In this document: in pieces, positions 1-6,609 of the stretch
Position numbering within the stretch: the first letter of the stretch is position 1
How the letters are laid out: each line of letters starts with the position of its first letter
From: Bacteroidota bacterium
Lineage (GTDB): Bacteria > Bacteroidota > Bacteroidia > Chitinophagales > Chitinophagaceae
Length of the DNA stretch: 18,907 nucleotides
NCBI GenBank assembly: GCA_026391115.1
Contig: JAPLER010000025.1
Location: 1-18,907 of the forward strand
Reading direction: 5' to 3'
Notes under the pieces: generated by a model
What the model saw: the letters and a program-made list of their open reading frames with translations, nothing else
What the model was told of the DNA's origin: nothing
The model's database searches: none
Position numbers and translations under genes: made by a program

Positions 1-785
1 AAATTTTTATTCAAAGCGTGCTCTGTAGTGGCATACATTGTAGCTAAAGGTGTTCGCAATTCATGAGAAGCGTGATGAATAAAGTTTTTTTGAATATCAA
101 AAGCCTTAACCAATCGCAACATTAAACCATTAAAGTTGATAGCTATTTTACTTACCTCATCTTTTCCTTTTGCAACAAATACATTTTGACTAAGGTTTTG
201 CTCAGTAGTTTGCTGTATTTGTGTATTAAGTTTAGACAATGGTTTTAATGCTGTTGACGCTAAAAAATAACTAATAACAGATGATATTGCCAAGCAACTA
301 ATAGATACGAGCCATAAGTAATATTTAAGTTTAGATAGTTTGGCAAACCCATCAACATCAACTGCAGAAACTACTGCATACTTTTTTGACGCTTCAAAAT
401 ATAATGCTATATATTCTCTATCTTTTACTGTAAAATAAATTTCCTTTTGTTGAGCAATTTTTGCAAAGTCTATTTGCGAAGGAGTATAGTAAGATGTATC
501 TAAGTAAGAATACTGCAATTGATAGTTTTCATCAAAAATTGAAACTTCTTTATCAAGTAATGAATTGTCTCCACACTCTTGTGATATAGAATTATCGATT
601 TCTTCATTTTTTAAAAGTTTATCTTTAAATTCATCAAAAGTAAGTTTGGCTTCGGTTCTAAGCTTATTGCTATACTCATTTTTACGATGATCGTAGTATA
701 AATAGTAAATGGTGAGCGATGAAATGAGCAGTAAAACAGCAACTGTAATGGTAAATAAAACAGCAAATCTTAATCGTAAACTCAT
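1..785 (-). CDS. Sensor histidine kinase, partial (C-terminus beyond the left edge)
   Basis: Membrane sensor kinase that should autophosphorylate and pass phosphate to the response regulator encoded just upstream. The visible 261 residues start at ATG 785. TM1 is at about residues 7-30, followed by an extracytoplasmic sensor region of about 125 residues. TM2 is at about 155-177 and a HAMP linker at about 178-230 (motif ALKPLSKL). The HisKA dimerisation helix carries the H-box HELRTP, with the phospho-acceptor His at about residue 241. The ATP-binding HATPase domain would lie left of position 1. The regulator stops at 814, 28 bp before this start, so the two are probably co-transcribed as a standard pair. 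The sensor region resembles nothing I can name, so the signal is unknown. The family call is secure. Confidence 0.93.
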   Translation of the reverse strand, partial: MSLRLRFAVLFTITVAVLLLISSLTIYYLYYDHRKNEYSNKLRTEAKLTFDEFKDKLLKNEEIDNSISQECGDNSLLDKEVSIFDENYQLQYSYLDTSYYTPSQIDFAKIAQQKEIYFTVKDREYIALYFEASKKYAVVSAVDVDGFAKLSKLKYYLWLVSISCLAISSVISYFLASTALKPLSKLNTQIQQTTEQNLSQNVFVAKGKDEVSKIAINFNGLMLRLVKAFDIQKNFIHHASHELRTPLATMYATTEHALNKN

Positions 786-813
786 TATATTAAATAGGTA
801 TTAGGGTGCCCCA

Positions 814-1500
814 TTATTTTATGTAATATCCAAATCCAGACTTGGTTTGAATTAATTTCTCCTCGAAAGGTTTGTCTATTTTATTGCGTAAAAAACTAAT
901 GTACACTTCAATAGTATTAGTACCAGTATCAAAATTCAAATCCCAAACCTTTTCCAGTATTTCTTGCTTAGAGATTACAGTACCCCTATTGTTAACAAGC
1001 AGATTAAGCAATGCAAACTCCTTGGCAGTAAGTGGAATTTCTTGTCCTGCTCTAAACACAGATTTACTTTTATGATTGATTACCAAATCGGCAATAGTTA
1101 CAATTTGCTCTTTTTCTTGAGGTTCGGTTTCGCTACGTTTAATAAACACTTTAATACGTGCAAGCAATTCATCAAAATGAAATGGTTTTACCAAATAATC
1201 ATCTGCACCCAAAGCAAAAGCATCAACTTTGTCTTGCACTTCGCCAAAAGCAGTAAGCATTATAATGGGCACTTTGCTATTGCTTGCTCTAAATTGTTTG
1301 CACAATTCAAAACCATTTTTTATAGGAAGGCTAATGTCTAATAAAACAATAGCATAGTTATTAATATTAAATAGTTTTTCTGCTGCCAATCCATCAAAAG
1401 CAGTATCTACAACAAAACCATTTGCAGTTAACTCTTCTTTTATAATTTGGCTTAGCTTCACCTCATCTTCTACCAATAGTATTGTGTTTCTTTTTTCCAT
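814..1500 (-). CDS. OmpR/PhoB-family response regulator
   Basis: Cytoplasmic two-component regulator of 228 aa. The receiver domain (about 1-120) shows the acidic pair E11/D12, phospho-acceptor D55 in LLDISLP, T83 in MLTA and K105 in LVKP. The C-terminal winged-helix DNA-binding domain (about 130-228) includes LTAKEFALL and ends in TKSGFGYYIK. A TTG at 1512 would add four residues, but ATG 1500 gives the expected start just before beta-1 (NTILLVEDE), so I chose it. The paired kinase follows 28 bp downstream. The DUF423 gene ends 43 bp upstream, so co-transcription with it is possible. Target genes cannot be inferred from the sequence. Confidence 0.95.
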   Translation of the reverse strand: MEKRNTILLVEDEVKLSQIIKEELTANGFVVDTAFDGLAAEKLFNINNYAIVLLDISLPIKNGFELCKQFRASNSKVPIIMLTAFGEVQDKVDAFALGADDYLVKPFHFDELLARIKVFIKRSETEPQEKEQIVTIADLVINHKSKSVFRAGQEIPLTAKEFALLNLLVNNRGTVISKQEILEKVWDLNFDTGTNTIEVYISFLRNKIDKPFEEKLIQTKSGFGYYIK

Positions 1501-1543
1501 TTTGCAAAGCAAGTTGCTTATTCATTAAAAAAAATTTAAAATA

Positions 1544-1933
1544 TCATTTCATTTTACTTAAACCTAGTGCTAAATACAACCAACCAAGCATAAAACAAAT
1601 GCCTCCAATAGGTGTAATTGCCCCTATAAAATTAAAGGTAGTGTTTTGTTGCATACTTAATAATGCTAAAGTATATAAAGAGCCACTAAACAATAATATT
1701 CCAAATAAAAAAAATTTATATGCAATTAGTATTTGTTGTTGTTGATGATGCATATACAATAACCCGCAAATAACAATTGCAATTGAATGATACATTTGAT
1801 AACGAGCTGAAGTTTCAAATGCTTTTAACATTTTTTCGGAAAGATATTTTTCTAAAAGGTGTGCTCCCATTGCTCCTAAAGCAACAGATGTTGCTGCTAT
1901 AGCACAACCTATGATCATCATTTTTTTATGCAT
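1544..1933 (-). CDS. DUF423 (YgdD-like) small membrane protein
   Basis: Integral inner-membrane protein of 129 aa and unknown biochemical role. The N-terminus carries the family signature: an ATSVALGAMGAHLLEK-like segment followed by FETSARYQMYHSIAI, matching the GAFGAH and RYQMYH motifs of DUF423. Four hydrophobic segments can be seen, at about residues 4-24, 47-62, 68-90 and 98-124, which is the family's normal size and topology. ATG 1933 overlaps the end of the upstream shikimate kinase remnant, whose TAA is at 1928-1926. This suggests translational coupling or an old operon arrangement. Confidence 0.92.
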   Translation of the reverse strand: MHKKMMIIGCAIAATSVALGAMGAHLLEKYLSEKMLKAFETSARYQMYHSIAIVICGLLYMHHQQQQILIAYKFFLFGILLFSGSLYTLALLSMQQNTTFNFIGAITPIGGICFMLGWLYLALGLSKMK

Positions 1934-2288
1934 TTTGTGATATTATTTTTTTAAGATTATTTATTGAAACCTCATCATCATTAAGCTGATGTTGGCTTTG
2001 AGCATAACAACTCTTTCTTTCCTGCAAAATGTGTTGCAGCTTATTTTTTAAATCTGCTTCACTTGTGTTTTGCAATAAAGGTCTTTTTGCAGTTTCACTA
2101 TAAATATTTTTAACTATTGTGTTAATAGATGGATTTAACCAAATAGTTACTCCAGCTTCATTCATAGCATCTATTGCATTAAAAAAGCAGGGTGTGCCGC
2201 CGCCTGTAGCAAAAATTGTTGATGTTGTTACGCTTGATATTTGCTGTAGCAACAACTCATTTTCAATTTGTCTAAAATAGAATAATTT
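1926..2288 (-). pseudogene. aroK: Shikimate kinase remnant lacking the N-terminal P-loop
   Basis: The frame is open from just after a TAA at 2291-2289. It reads FYFRQIENELL, then FATGGGTPCFFNAIDAM, then AKRPLL. These match the middle and C-terminal half of shikimate kinase: the FRxxE arginine helix, the GGG shikimate-binding loop and the RPLL lid region. Intact enzymes are about 165-175 aa and start with a Walker A motif (GxxGxGKS/T). Here only about 120 codons remain. The 55 bp up to the preceding gene's stop (2347) encode no P-loop in any frame I read, so ATP binding should be lost. The formal starts are TTG 2255 or none, as no in-frame ATG precedes the conserved region. I infer a 5' deletion, so aromatic amino-acid synthesis would need another copy. 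An assembly deletion is the main alternative. Confidence 0.8.
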
Positions 2289-2342
2289 TTATTTGAAATG
2301 GTGTTGATGACAATAATTTATTGAGCAAAATAAGACAAATTG
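2264..2342. repeat. 10-bp perfect inverted repeat at the kinase truncation point
   Basis: CAATTTGTCT at 2264-2273 is exactly mirrored by AGACAAATTG at 2333-2342, with 59 bp between. The left arm lies inside the surviving kinase reading frame, about 15 bp inside its upstream limit. The right arm sits just after the upstream lipoprotein gene, so the arms bracket the place where the missing N-terminus should be. It may be a coincidence in AT-rich DNA or a footprint of the rearrangement. Confidence 0.4.
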
Positions 2343-2346
2343 TGTA

Positions 2347-2883
2347 TTAGTTTATTTTTCTTCCTTTCATTATTTTATTGTCTGTATTTGATTTATTAAT
2401 AACACTTTTTTTAATTAATAAATTAGGAATATGACCTGTATAATTAAGAATATATTGTAAACCATTGTACCAAATAACGCTTACATTGTTGCCATAAACA
2501 CCGTTATTTAAAATTTGATACGCATTGTTTGCTGCTTGTACAAATGGTAAAAAATTATTATTATTTGCATCAAAAGAAACGCTTACTCTATTGGGATAAA
2601 CTGCTGTGCAAACGCCTGGTGTATTACTTTTTAAAGTGATAGTTTCATAATATTTTCCATTTTGCAAAACCACTTCTCCCTTGACAACTTTAGCAGTATC
2701 TGACGAAATTTCTCTTGCCAAAACCACATCACCATCAACATAATATTGTAATGTAGTTAAATCTATATTTTTTGATTCTAATATATTGCGTATATCCTGA
2801 GTGAAAGCAACTTTTCTGGTGCCAGCACAAGAGCTAAGTAAAAAAATAGTTAGAATGACTAAAATGCTATTCCAATTTTTCAT
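2347..2883 (-). CDS. Putative outer-envelope lipoprotein, unknown function
   Basis: Predicted 178-aa lipoprotein from ATG 2883. A GTG at 2907 would add eight residues ahead of the signal peptide and is less likely. The start MKNWNSILVILTIFLLSSC is a short basic end, a hydrophobic core and a lipobox (LSSC, Cys at about residue 19), so signal peptidase II processing is expected. The mature part looks like one mixed beta-rich domain (segments GEVVLQNGKYYETITL and NRVSVSFD) without a family I recognise. It ends in a Lys/Asn-rich tail. It is the first gene of the minus-strand cluster that continues into the kinase remnant. A TACTTTG element lies at 2912-2906, close to but one base short of the Bacteroidota -7 consensus. 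Confidence 0.75.
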   Translation of the reverse strand: MKNWNSILVILTIFLLSSCAGTRKVAFTQDIRNILESKNIDLTTLQYYVDGDVVLAREISSDTAKVVKGEVVLQNGKYYETITLKSNTPGVCTAVYPNRVSVSFDANNNNFLPFVQAANNAYQILNNGVYGNNVSVIWYNGLQYILNYTGHIPNLLIKKSVINKSNTDNKIMKGRKIN

Positions 2884-2983
2884 AAATATACCATATTGGT
2901 AAAGCACAAAGTAAACTTAAAAAAAGGAATATTTTAATCCCTTAAAATAGGGATATGTATTTATTGGATAAGTAAGTGTAAGA

Positions 2984-3286
2984 TTATTTACGAGCAGTTT
3001 CTTCTATTGTTGCATTAATACCACGGTCGGTAATGGCACTACACATTGATTTCAATGTTTCAAATTCACCGTTTTTTACAGCATATTTTCCTTGAAAATG
3101 GATGAGCATAGCACATTGCTCTGCTTGTTCTTCTGAGTGTTGACACACTTCTATCAAAGATTCAATTATCCAATCAAAAGTGTTTATATCATCATTCCAC
3201 ACTATTAAATTAAATGGTTGTTTTGTTGAAATGTCTGTTTGAACAATATTCAACTCTTTAATATCAAAATCGGCTGTCACTATCAT
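2984..3286 (-). CDS. clpS: ATP-dependent Clp protease adaptor ClpS
   Basis: N-end rule adaptor of 100 aa that docks on the ClpA/ClpC N-domain and delivers proteins with destabilising N-terminal residues to ClpP. The sequence shows the substrate-pocket motif WNDDINTFDWIIESL, with N31, D32 and D33 matching the NDD of characterised ClpS. A following ...CAMLIHFQGKYAV segment supplies the pocket His (H63). The C-terminus is ITDRGINATIEE. The length is normal for the family. The gene stands alone, 77 bp from the lipoprotein gene's longest possible start. A TACTTTTG box lies just before the ATG, so the leader may be very short. The call rests on full-length motif agreement. Confidence 0.96.
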   Translation of the reverse strand: MIVTADFDIKELNIVQTDISTKQPFNLIVWNDDINTFDWIIESLIEVCQHSEEQAEQCAMLIHFQGKYAVKNGEFETLKSMCSAITDRGINATIEETARK

Positions 3287-3290
3287 AAAG

Positions 3291-3298
3291 CAAAAGTA
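3291..3298 (-). promoter_or_regulatory. Candidate -7 box (TACTTTTG) for clpS
   Basis: Read on the minus strand, TACTTTTG fits the Bacteroidota -7 consensus TAnnTTTG. It ends 4 bp before the clpS ATG, so transcription would give a nearly leaderless mRNA. The -33 region is weak: TTTCG rather than TTTG about 20 bp upstream. Confidence 0.35.
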
Positions 3299-3491
3299 GA
3301 GGTTGCAAAATAATAACGAAACTTGTTTTAATAGATTGTATAACTTGTGTACATTTTATTATTGTGCATTTGCCAAAAAATATTTATCACGCAACATTTC
3401 AACTTCTATTTTCATACACTATGGTTATTTTCTTTGTAAATATTAGGCTTGTTAATGGTCATTAATCTGCCTTTTAAATCATCATTAATTT

Positions 3492-3557
3492 TTTTCGCCC
3501 TTGTTGGTCTTCCGCTCCCATCTTCGCCGTTGTTGTGTGTTTTTCACCAACAACCAT
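3492..3557 (-). repeat. GC-richer patch with an imperfect hairpin, candidate dispersed element
   Basis: This patch is clearly richer in G+C than its surroundings. On the minus strand it begins two bases after the stop of the 502-aa T9SS gene. Arms GTTGTTG (3529-3535) and CAACAAC (3548-3554) pair, and an inner GTG/CAC extends the stem past a one-base bulge, around an A/T loop. The rest (3492-3528) has no recognisable gene, and short frames through it lack a convincing start. The same hairpin in opposite orientation and nearly perfect form lies at 5477-5507. This suggests an extragenic palindrome family. The rest of the 272-bp gap between clpS and the T9SS gene (3287-3491) shows nothing beyond the clpS promoter. 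Confidence 0.45.
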
Positions 3558-3558
3558 A

Positions 3559-5067
3559 CTACTGTACAATAAGTTTTTCATTATAAACACTATTTAATTT
3601 ACTAATAACATTCAATACATAAATGCCTTTGGGCAAAGATGAAATATCAAGTTGATAATGGTTATTGTTGAGGTTTCGATGAATAATAGTTTGACCTAAG
3701 CTATTGATAACATTTACTTCTTTTATTCCTATACAACTAATATTCACCAAGTCCTTAGCAGGATTTGGATAAACACTTACTGCACTATTAACTTTTAATT
3801 GTAAACTTTTAACTGTAGAATACTGTTTCCTTCCATCATTATCTACACTTTGTAATCGATAGTAAAGCGTTAGTGGCTCGTTAGTTATCGGTAGTTTGTC
3901 GTCAGTAAATGTGTAATTGTTTAACACTTTATTCTCTGCTTTTACCTTACCTATAGTTGTAAAGTCTTTTGCATTTAAAGAGCGTTGTATATTAAAATGT
4001 GAAACGTTGATTTCGTTGGCTGTTGTCCAAATATTTTCAACAGATTTCTCCTTCGTCGAAATGACGTTGTAGTTAATAAAATTTAAAGGCAATACAGCGT
4101 TTATATAAACTGTATCTCTGCTGTAGCAACCATTAACTGTTTGCTCTACAATATACATAGTAGTGCCAGTAGCACTAGGTTTTACCCAAAAACCCGGGCG
4201 AGTGCTATCTATTACCTGCCCTGCTGCATTATACCATTTTATAGTATCTATACCATTGGTGTAGCTGCCTATAAAAACACTATCGCCAACTTTAATAGTA
4301 GTATCTCTACCTGCATCTGCTTTTAGGCACATACTATCCAGAGGAATCACACTTACATCATCAATTAAATACTTGGCCATATAAGTATTGGCACTCGGAT
4401 AATTTCTTATATAAGAGGTATTTGATGTAGTTGCATGATTACCGATGGTTATATACTGCTCACCACCTTGTGCCTTATATATACCATTTATTTTTATCCA
4501 ATTCATAGTATCACTAATAATTGGATTGCCATAAGGTAAAATTTGTGGTACTATATTTAATGGACCACAAGTATTCACTACCGTATCAGGGTAAATAGCA
4601 TTTTTGGTAAATAGCATCCCATGGTTATTGCACGAAACTTGTAAATCCTCCCATTTGACAATGTAAAACTCGCAATAGTATTTTTTGTTTTTTTGTAAAC
4701 TATCTCTTAGCTTAGTTTGCAAGTAGGTTCTATTTGAAAATAAATAATCTACAATTACATAGCCGTTGCCACTATGTGGTATTTGATAGCCTTGTGCAGA
4801 TAAAGGTACTGATGCATTACTATTAATTCCATTTGCACAAGCATTAGCATAACCATTTTGATTAAAATAAGTTCTACAAGCATAGTACCAATAAGTAGGC
4901 ATTACATTTACTATGCCCGTTGCCATGTAAGGGCAATTAATATAAGATTCTAGATCGCCATTTTGCACCAAATTCTTTTGTGCTTGCACCTTATTTGTAC
5001 CAATTGGTAATATACAATACAGTATTAAAAAACACTGTATTGTATATTTATTAAAATGTTGCATCAT
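3559..5067 (-). CDS. Secreted T9SS type A client protein, unknown function
   Basis: Exported 502-aa protein. A signal peptide (about 1-29, core CFLILYCILPIG, cleavage near VQA-QKN) leads into an N-terminal domain starting NLVQNGDLESYINCP. This is the NLVPNGSFE-type opening of a beta-sandwich, carbohydrate-binding-like domain common in Bacteroidota, at about 30-245. A short Cys-containing Ig/PKD-like region follows (about 246-325). Next is an Fn3-like segment of the type that precedes sorting domains (PLNFINYNVI to YYRLQSVDNDG, about 327-420). Last is the sorting domain with YPNPAKDLVNIS (about 432 on), GIYVLNV and the end EKLIVQ. The type A domain should direct translocation by the T9SS and removal by PorU. 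ATG 5067 lies 3 bp after the upstream T9SS stub's stop; ATG 5064 is equally possible. The ligand is unknown. Confidence 0.88.
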   Translation of the reverse strand: MMQHFNKYTIQCFLILYCILPIGTNKVQAQKNLVQNGDLESYINCPYMATGIVNVMPTYWYYACRTYFNQNGYANACANGINSNASVPLSAQGYQIPHSGNGYVIVDYLFSNRTYLQTKLRDSLQKNKKYYCEFYIVKWEDLQVSCNNHGMLFTKNAIYPDTVVNTCGPLNIVPQILPYGNPIISDTMNWIKINGIYKAQGGEQYITIGNHATTSNTSYIRNYPSANTYMAKYLIDDVSVIPLDSMCLKADAGRDTTIKVGDSVFIGSYTNGIDTIKWYNAAGQVIDSTRPGFWVKPSATGTTMYIVEQTVNGCYSRDTVYINAVLPLNFINYNVISTKEKSVENIWTTANEINVSHFNIQRSLNAKDFTTIGKVKAENKVLNNYTFTDDKLPITNEPLTLYYRLQSVDNDGRKQYSTVKSLQLKVNSAVSVYPNPAKDLVNISCIGIKEVNVINSLGQTIIHRNLNNNHYQLDISSLPKGIYVLNVISKLNSVYNEKLIVQ

Positions 5068-5070
5068 ACC

Positions 5071-5445
5071 TTATTGTTTAATAAATTTTTGGGTGGTAGT
5101 GCCCCCTGCTTTATTTACAGCTTGTATAAAGTACATTCCATTTTGCCAATTACTTACGTCAATACGTGCCATATTAGTAGCATTGCATTGTTTTTGGTAA
5201 ATAAGTTTACCTGTTATACTATACACAATAATACCTGTTAGCTGCTTGCCCATAATAGTAATACTATTGGTAGCAGGGTTGGGGCTTAATGTAAAGTTAA
5301 ATGATACGGCTTTATTGTTTGCCACATTTTTATTGGTGTTCGTTACACGGCTTGTAGTACCTACATTACAATTATTGGTAAAATAATTAATTTGGTTGGT
5401 TAGCACATTGTATAGGTGTTGGGCTGCAAATACCACATTGCCATT
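5071..5445 (-). pseudogene. Orphan T9SS type A sorting-domain fragment
   Basis: The frame opens after a stop just upstream of about 5445 and runs to TAA 5071. The C-terminal two-thirds are a normal type A sorting domain: FNFTLSPNPATNSITIM, then IIVYSITGKLIY, NGMYFIQAVNKAGG and the end TTQKFIKQ. Only about 45 residues precede it (GNVVFAAQHLYNVLTNQ...). There is no ATG and no signal peptide, and the only formal start is GTG 5436. Without a Sec signal the domain cannot reach the T9SS, so I read it as the 3' end of a larger client gene whose body has been lost. The upstream break lies about 30 bp from the hairpin at 5477-5507. The 502-aa gene follows 3 bp downstream and is probably read through from here. 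Confidence 0.7.
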
Positions 5446-5476
5446 AAACTTATATTATTTTTCAAATATAAATAAA

Positions 5477-5507
5477 AACGTTGTTGGCGAAAAACACCAA
5501 CAACGTT
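5477..5507. repeat. 11-bp-stem hairpin, second copy of the GTTGTTGG palindrome
   Basis: AACGTTGTTGG at 5477-5487 pairs perfectly with CCAACAACGTT at 5497-5507 around a 9-nt A-rich loop. On the minus strand it is followed by TTTATTTATA, so it could work as a weak terminator. Its core matches the hairpin at 3529-3554 in inverse orientation. Confidence 0.65.
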
Positions 5508-5514
5508 GTAAAAA

Positions 5515-5547
5515 AACTTCTCGAAAGTTGTAAACTTTCGAGAAGTT
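5515..5547 (-). terminator. Intrinsic terminator of the 226-aa gene
   Basis: Fifteen-base perfect arms (5515-5529 and 5533-5547) enclose a 3-nt loop. Read on the minus strand, the hairpin starts 52 bp after the TAA at 5600 and runs into a T-tract (complement of the A-run at 5510-5516). This is the form expected of a rho-independent terminator for the gene upstream of it. The stretch 5446-5599 otherwise holds only the neighbouring hairpin. Confidence 0.72.
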
Positions 5548-5599
5548 GAGATGGTGTGTAGATTGCCTCGTGCCTCGCAATAACAAATCTTACATCCTA

Positions 5600-6280
5600 T
5601 TATCCATTTACCGCAATGCTTTGCACATCGCTCCATTGCCCCACTTGTTCATCATTTATTAAGTATATTAATTTATAATACCATACTTCGGCTTTGGCAG
5701 GTTCGGGCAGGTCGCTTTTGTCTATAAAGTCGGGTTTAAAATCTCTATCTAGTTTGCTAAAGTTTACACCGTCTTTACTTTTGTGTATTTCCACACCCTC
5801 GTAGCTGCCTTTTTTCCAAATTATTAATGGGTAGCCGCCACTGCTATAGGTAATTTTATAGGTGGGTTTACCAGCATTAACACTTTCTTGTGTGGGGCTG
5901 GCAGGTGCTACAATGCCAAGGTCTTGTGCAATGGTATCTGTCATAGCAGTGCTACGCACAGCATCTTGCACCAGGTCTCTAAAACGTTTTTCCATACCAC
6001 CACTTGTAATAGGTGGTGCAGCAGCCAATACTGGTATAGGTGGCAGCACACCCAATGTGCCACCTTTGCGTAGCACATTTTTAAAAGTGGTAAAAGCTGT
6101 AGAGTTGGTATCCATTATATTATTGGCACTTACTACATATTTCATCAATGTCCAATCTTTACGCAAATTGGTTTGCTTGGTAGCATCTAAACCCAGCGAG
6201 GGGTAAGTGGCTGCTTTTAGCAAAAAGTTATCTATTTGTGCTAATAAGCCATCGTCGGTAGTTTCAATAAAAACTGTCAT
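5600..6280 (-). CDS. Conserved-looking hypothetical protein, helical N-terminus plus Fn3-like domain
   Basis: 226 aa, with no signal peptide or membrane segment, so it is probably cytoplasmic. Residues about 1-125 look alpha-helical (DNFLLKAATYP, NLRKDWTLMKYVVSANNIMD, MEKRFRDLVQDAVRSTAMTD) with a Pro/Ala-rich loop in the middle (LPPIPVLAAAPPI). Residues about 138-226 look like one fibronectin III-like beta-sandwich (YKITYSSGGYPLIIWKKG, VEIHKSKDGVNFSKL, AEVWYYKLIYLINDEQVGQWSDVQSIAV). This layout resembles small Bacteroidota hypothetical proteins I have seen, but I cannot assign a function. ATG 6280 is followed directly by the helical region. The gene stands alone, with a strong terminator downstream and the 21-bp array region upstream. 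Confidence 0.8.
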   Translation of the reverse strand: MTVFIETTDDGLLAQIDNFLLKAATYPSLGLDATKQTNLRKDWTLMKYVVSANNIMDTNSTAFTTFKNVLRKGGTLGVLPPIPVLAAAPPITSGGMEKRFRDLVQDAVRSTAMTDTIAQDLGIVAPASPTQESVNAGKPTYKITYSSGGYPLIIWKKGSYEGVEIHKSKDGVNFSKLDRDFKPDFIDKSDLPEPAKAEVWYYKLIYLINDEQVGQWSDVQSIAVNG

Positions 6281-6381
6281 AATTTTTTGTTTTAAATTTT
6301 AAAAAAATGGTTGGCTACCCTCTTTCCTTGTAAAGTGGGATTGGTGAAAAAATATAATGTATTGAAAATGATATTCTTACA

Positions 6382-6393
6382 GGCTTTAAAGCC
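6382..6393. repeat. Perfect 12-bp palindrome beside the 21-bp array
   Basis: GGCTTTAAAGCC is fully self-complementary and lies 6 bp before the first full unit of the array. In a stretch without a clear gene it could be a protein-binding site, but nothing shows which protein. Confidence 0.4.
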
Positions 6394-6399
6394 GGTGTA

Positions 6400-6609
6400 A
6401 AAATCATTTTTGCGATAGAGAAAATGGTTTTGGCAATTGTAAAAATGATTTTTACAGTACGCAAAATGATTTTGGCAACCGGTAAAATGATTTTTACAGT
6501 ACCTAAAATAGTTTTGCCAATAGCCAAAATGGTTTTTGCAGCACCAGAAATCATTTTTACTATGGCAAGAATGAATTTTAGAATAAAAAAAATGATTTTT
6601 AGAATATGC
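6400..6609. repeat. Ten gap-free 21-bp tandem repeats with a palindromic core
   Basis: Units start at 6400, 6421, 6442, 6463, 6484, 6505, 6526, 6547, 6568 and 6589. Each is exactly 21 bp with no indel. Most begin AAAATGATTTTT or AAAATGGTTTTT and end in a variable 9-bp half. The core AAAAT(G/C)ATTTT is nearly self-complementary. Three long frames cross the array: plus 6424-6663, with heptads such as KMIFTVR; minus 6554-6315, with heptads such as KIILPVA; and minus 6753-6292, with YCKNHF-like heptads. In the plus frame the substitutions are mostly conservative (Met/Ile, Ile/Val, Phe/Leu), which slightly favours coding there, but no frame has a convincing start context. The spacing equals two helical turns, so phased A/T tracts could bend the DNA. 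Confidence 0.9.

Noticed and set aside
3412..3543. Short minus-strand frame with a lysine/arginine-rich peptide downstream of the 502-aa gene
   Set aside because: Opens after a TGA, has no ATG before the last third and no known family. More likely non-coding repeat sequence.
5400..5636. 78-aa minus-strand ORF between the 226-aa gene and the T9SS stub
   Set aside because: It crosses both hairpins and the terminator, overlaps two better-supported frames and shows no recognisable domain.
6400..6609. CRISPR array
   Set aside because: Units are contiguous 21-mers with no unique spacers of 25-40 bp, and no cas genes are nearby.
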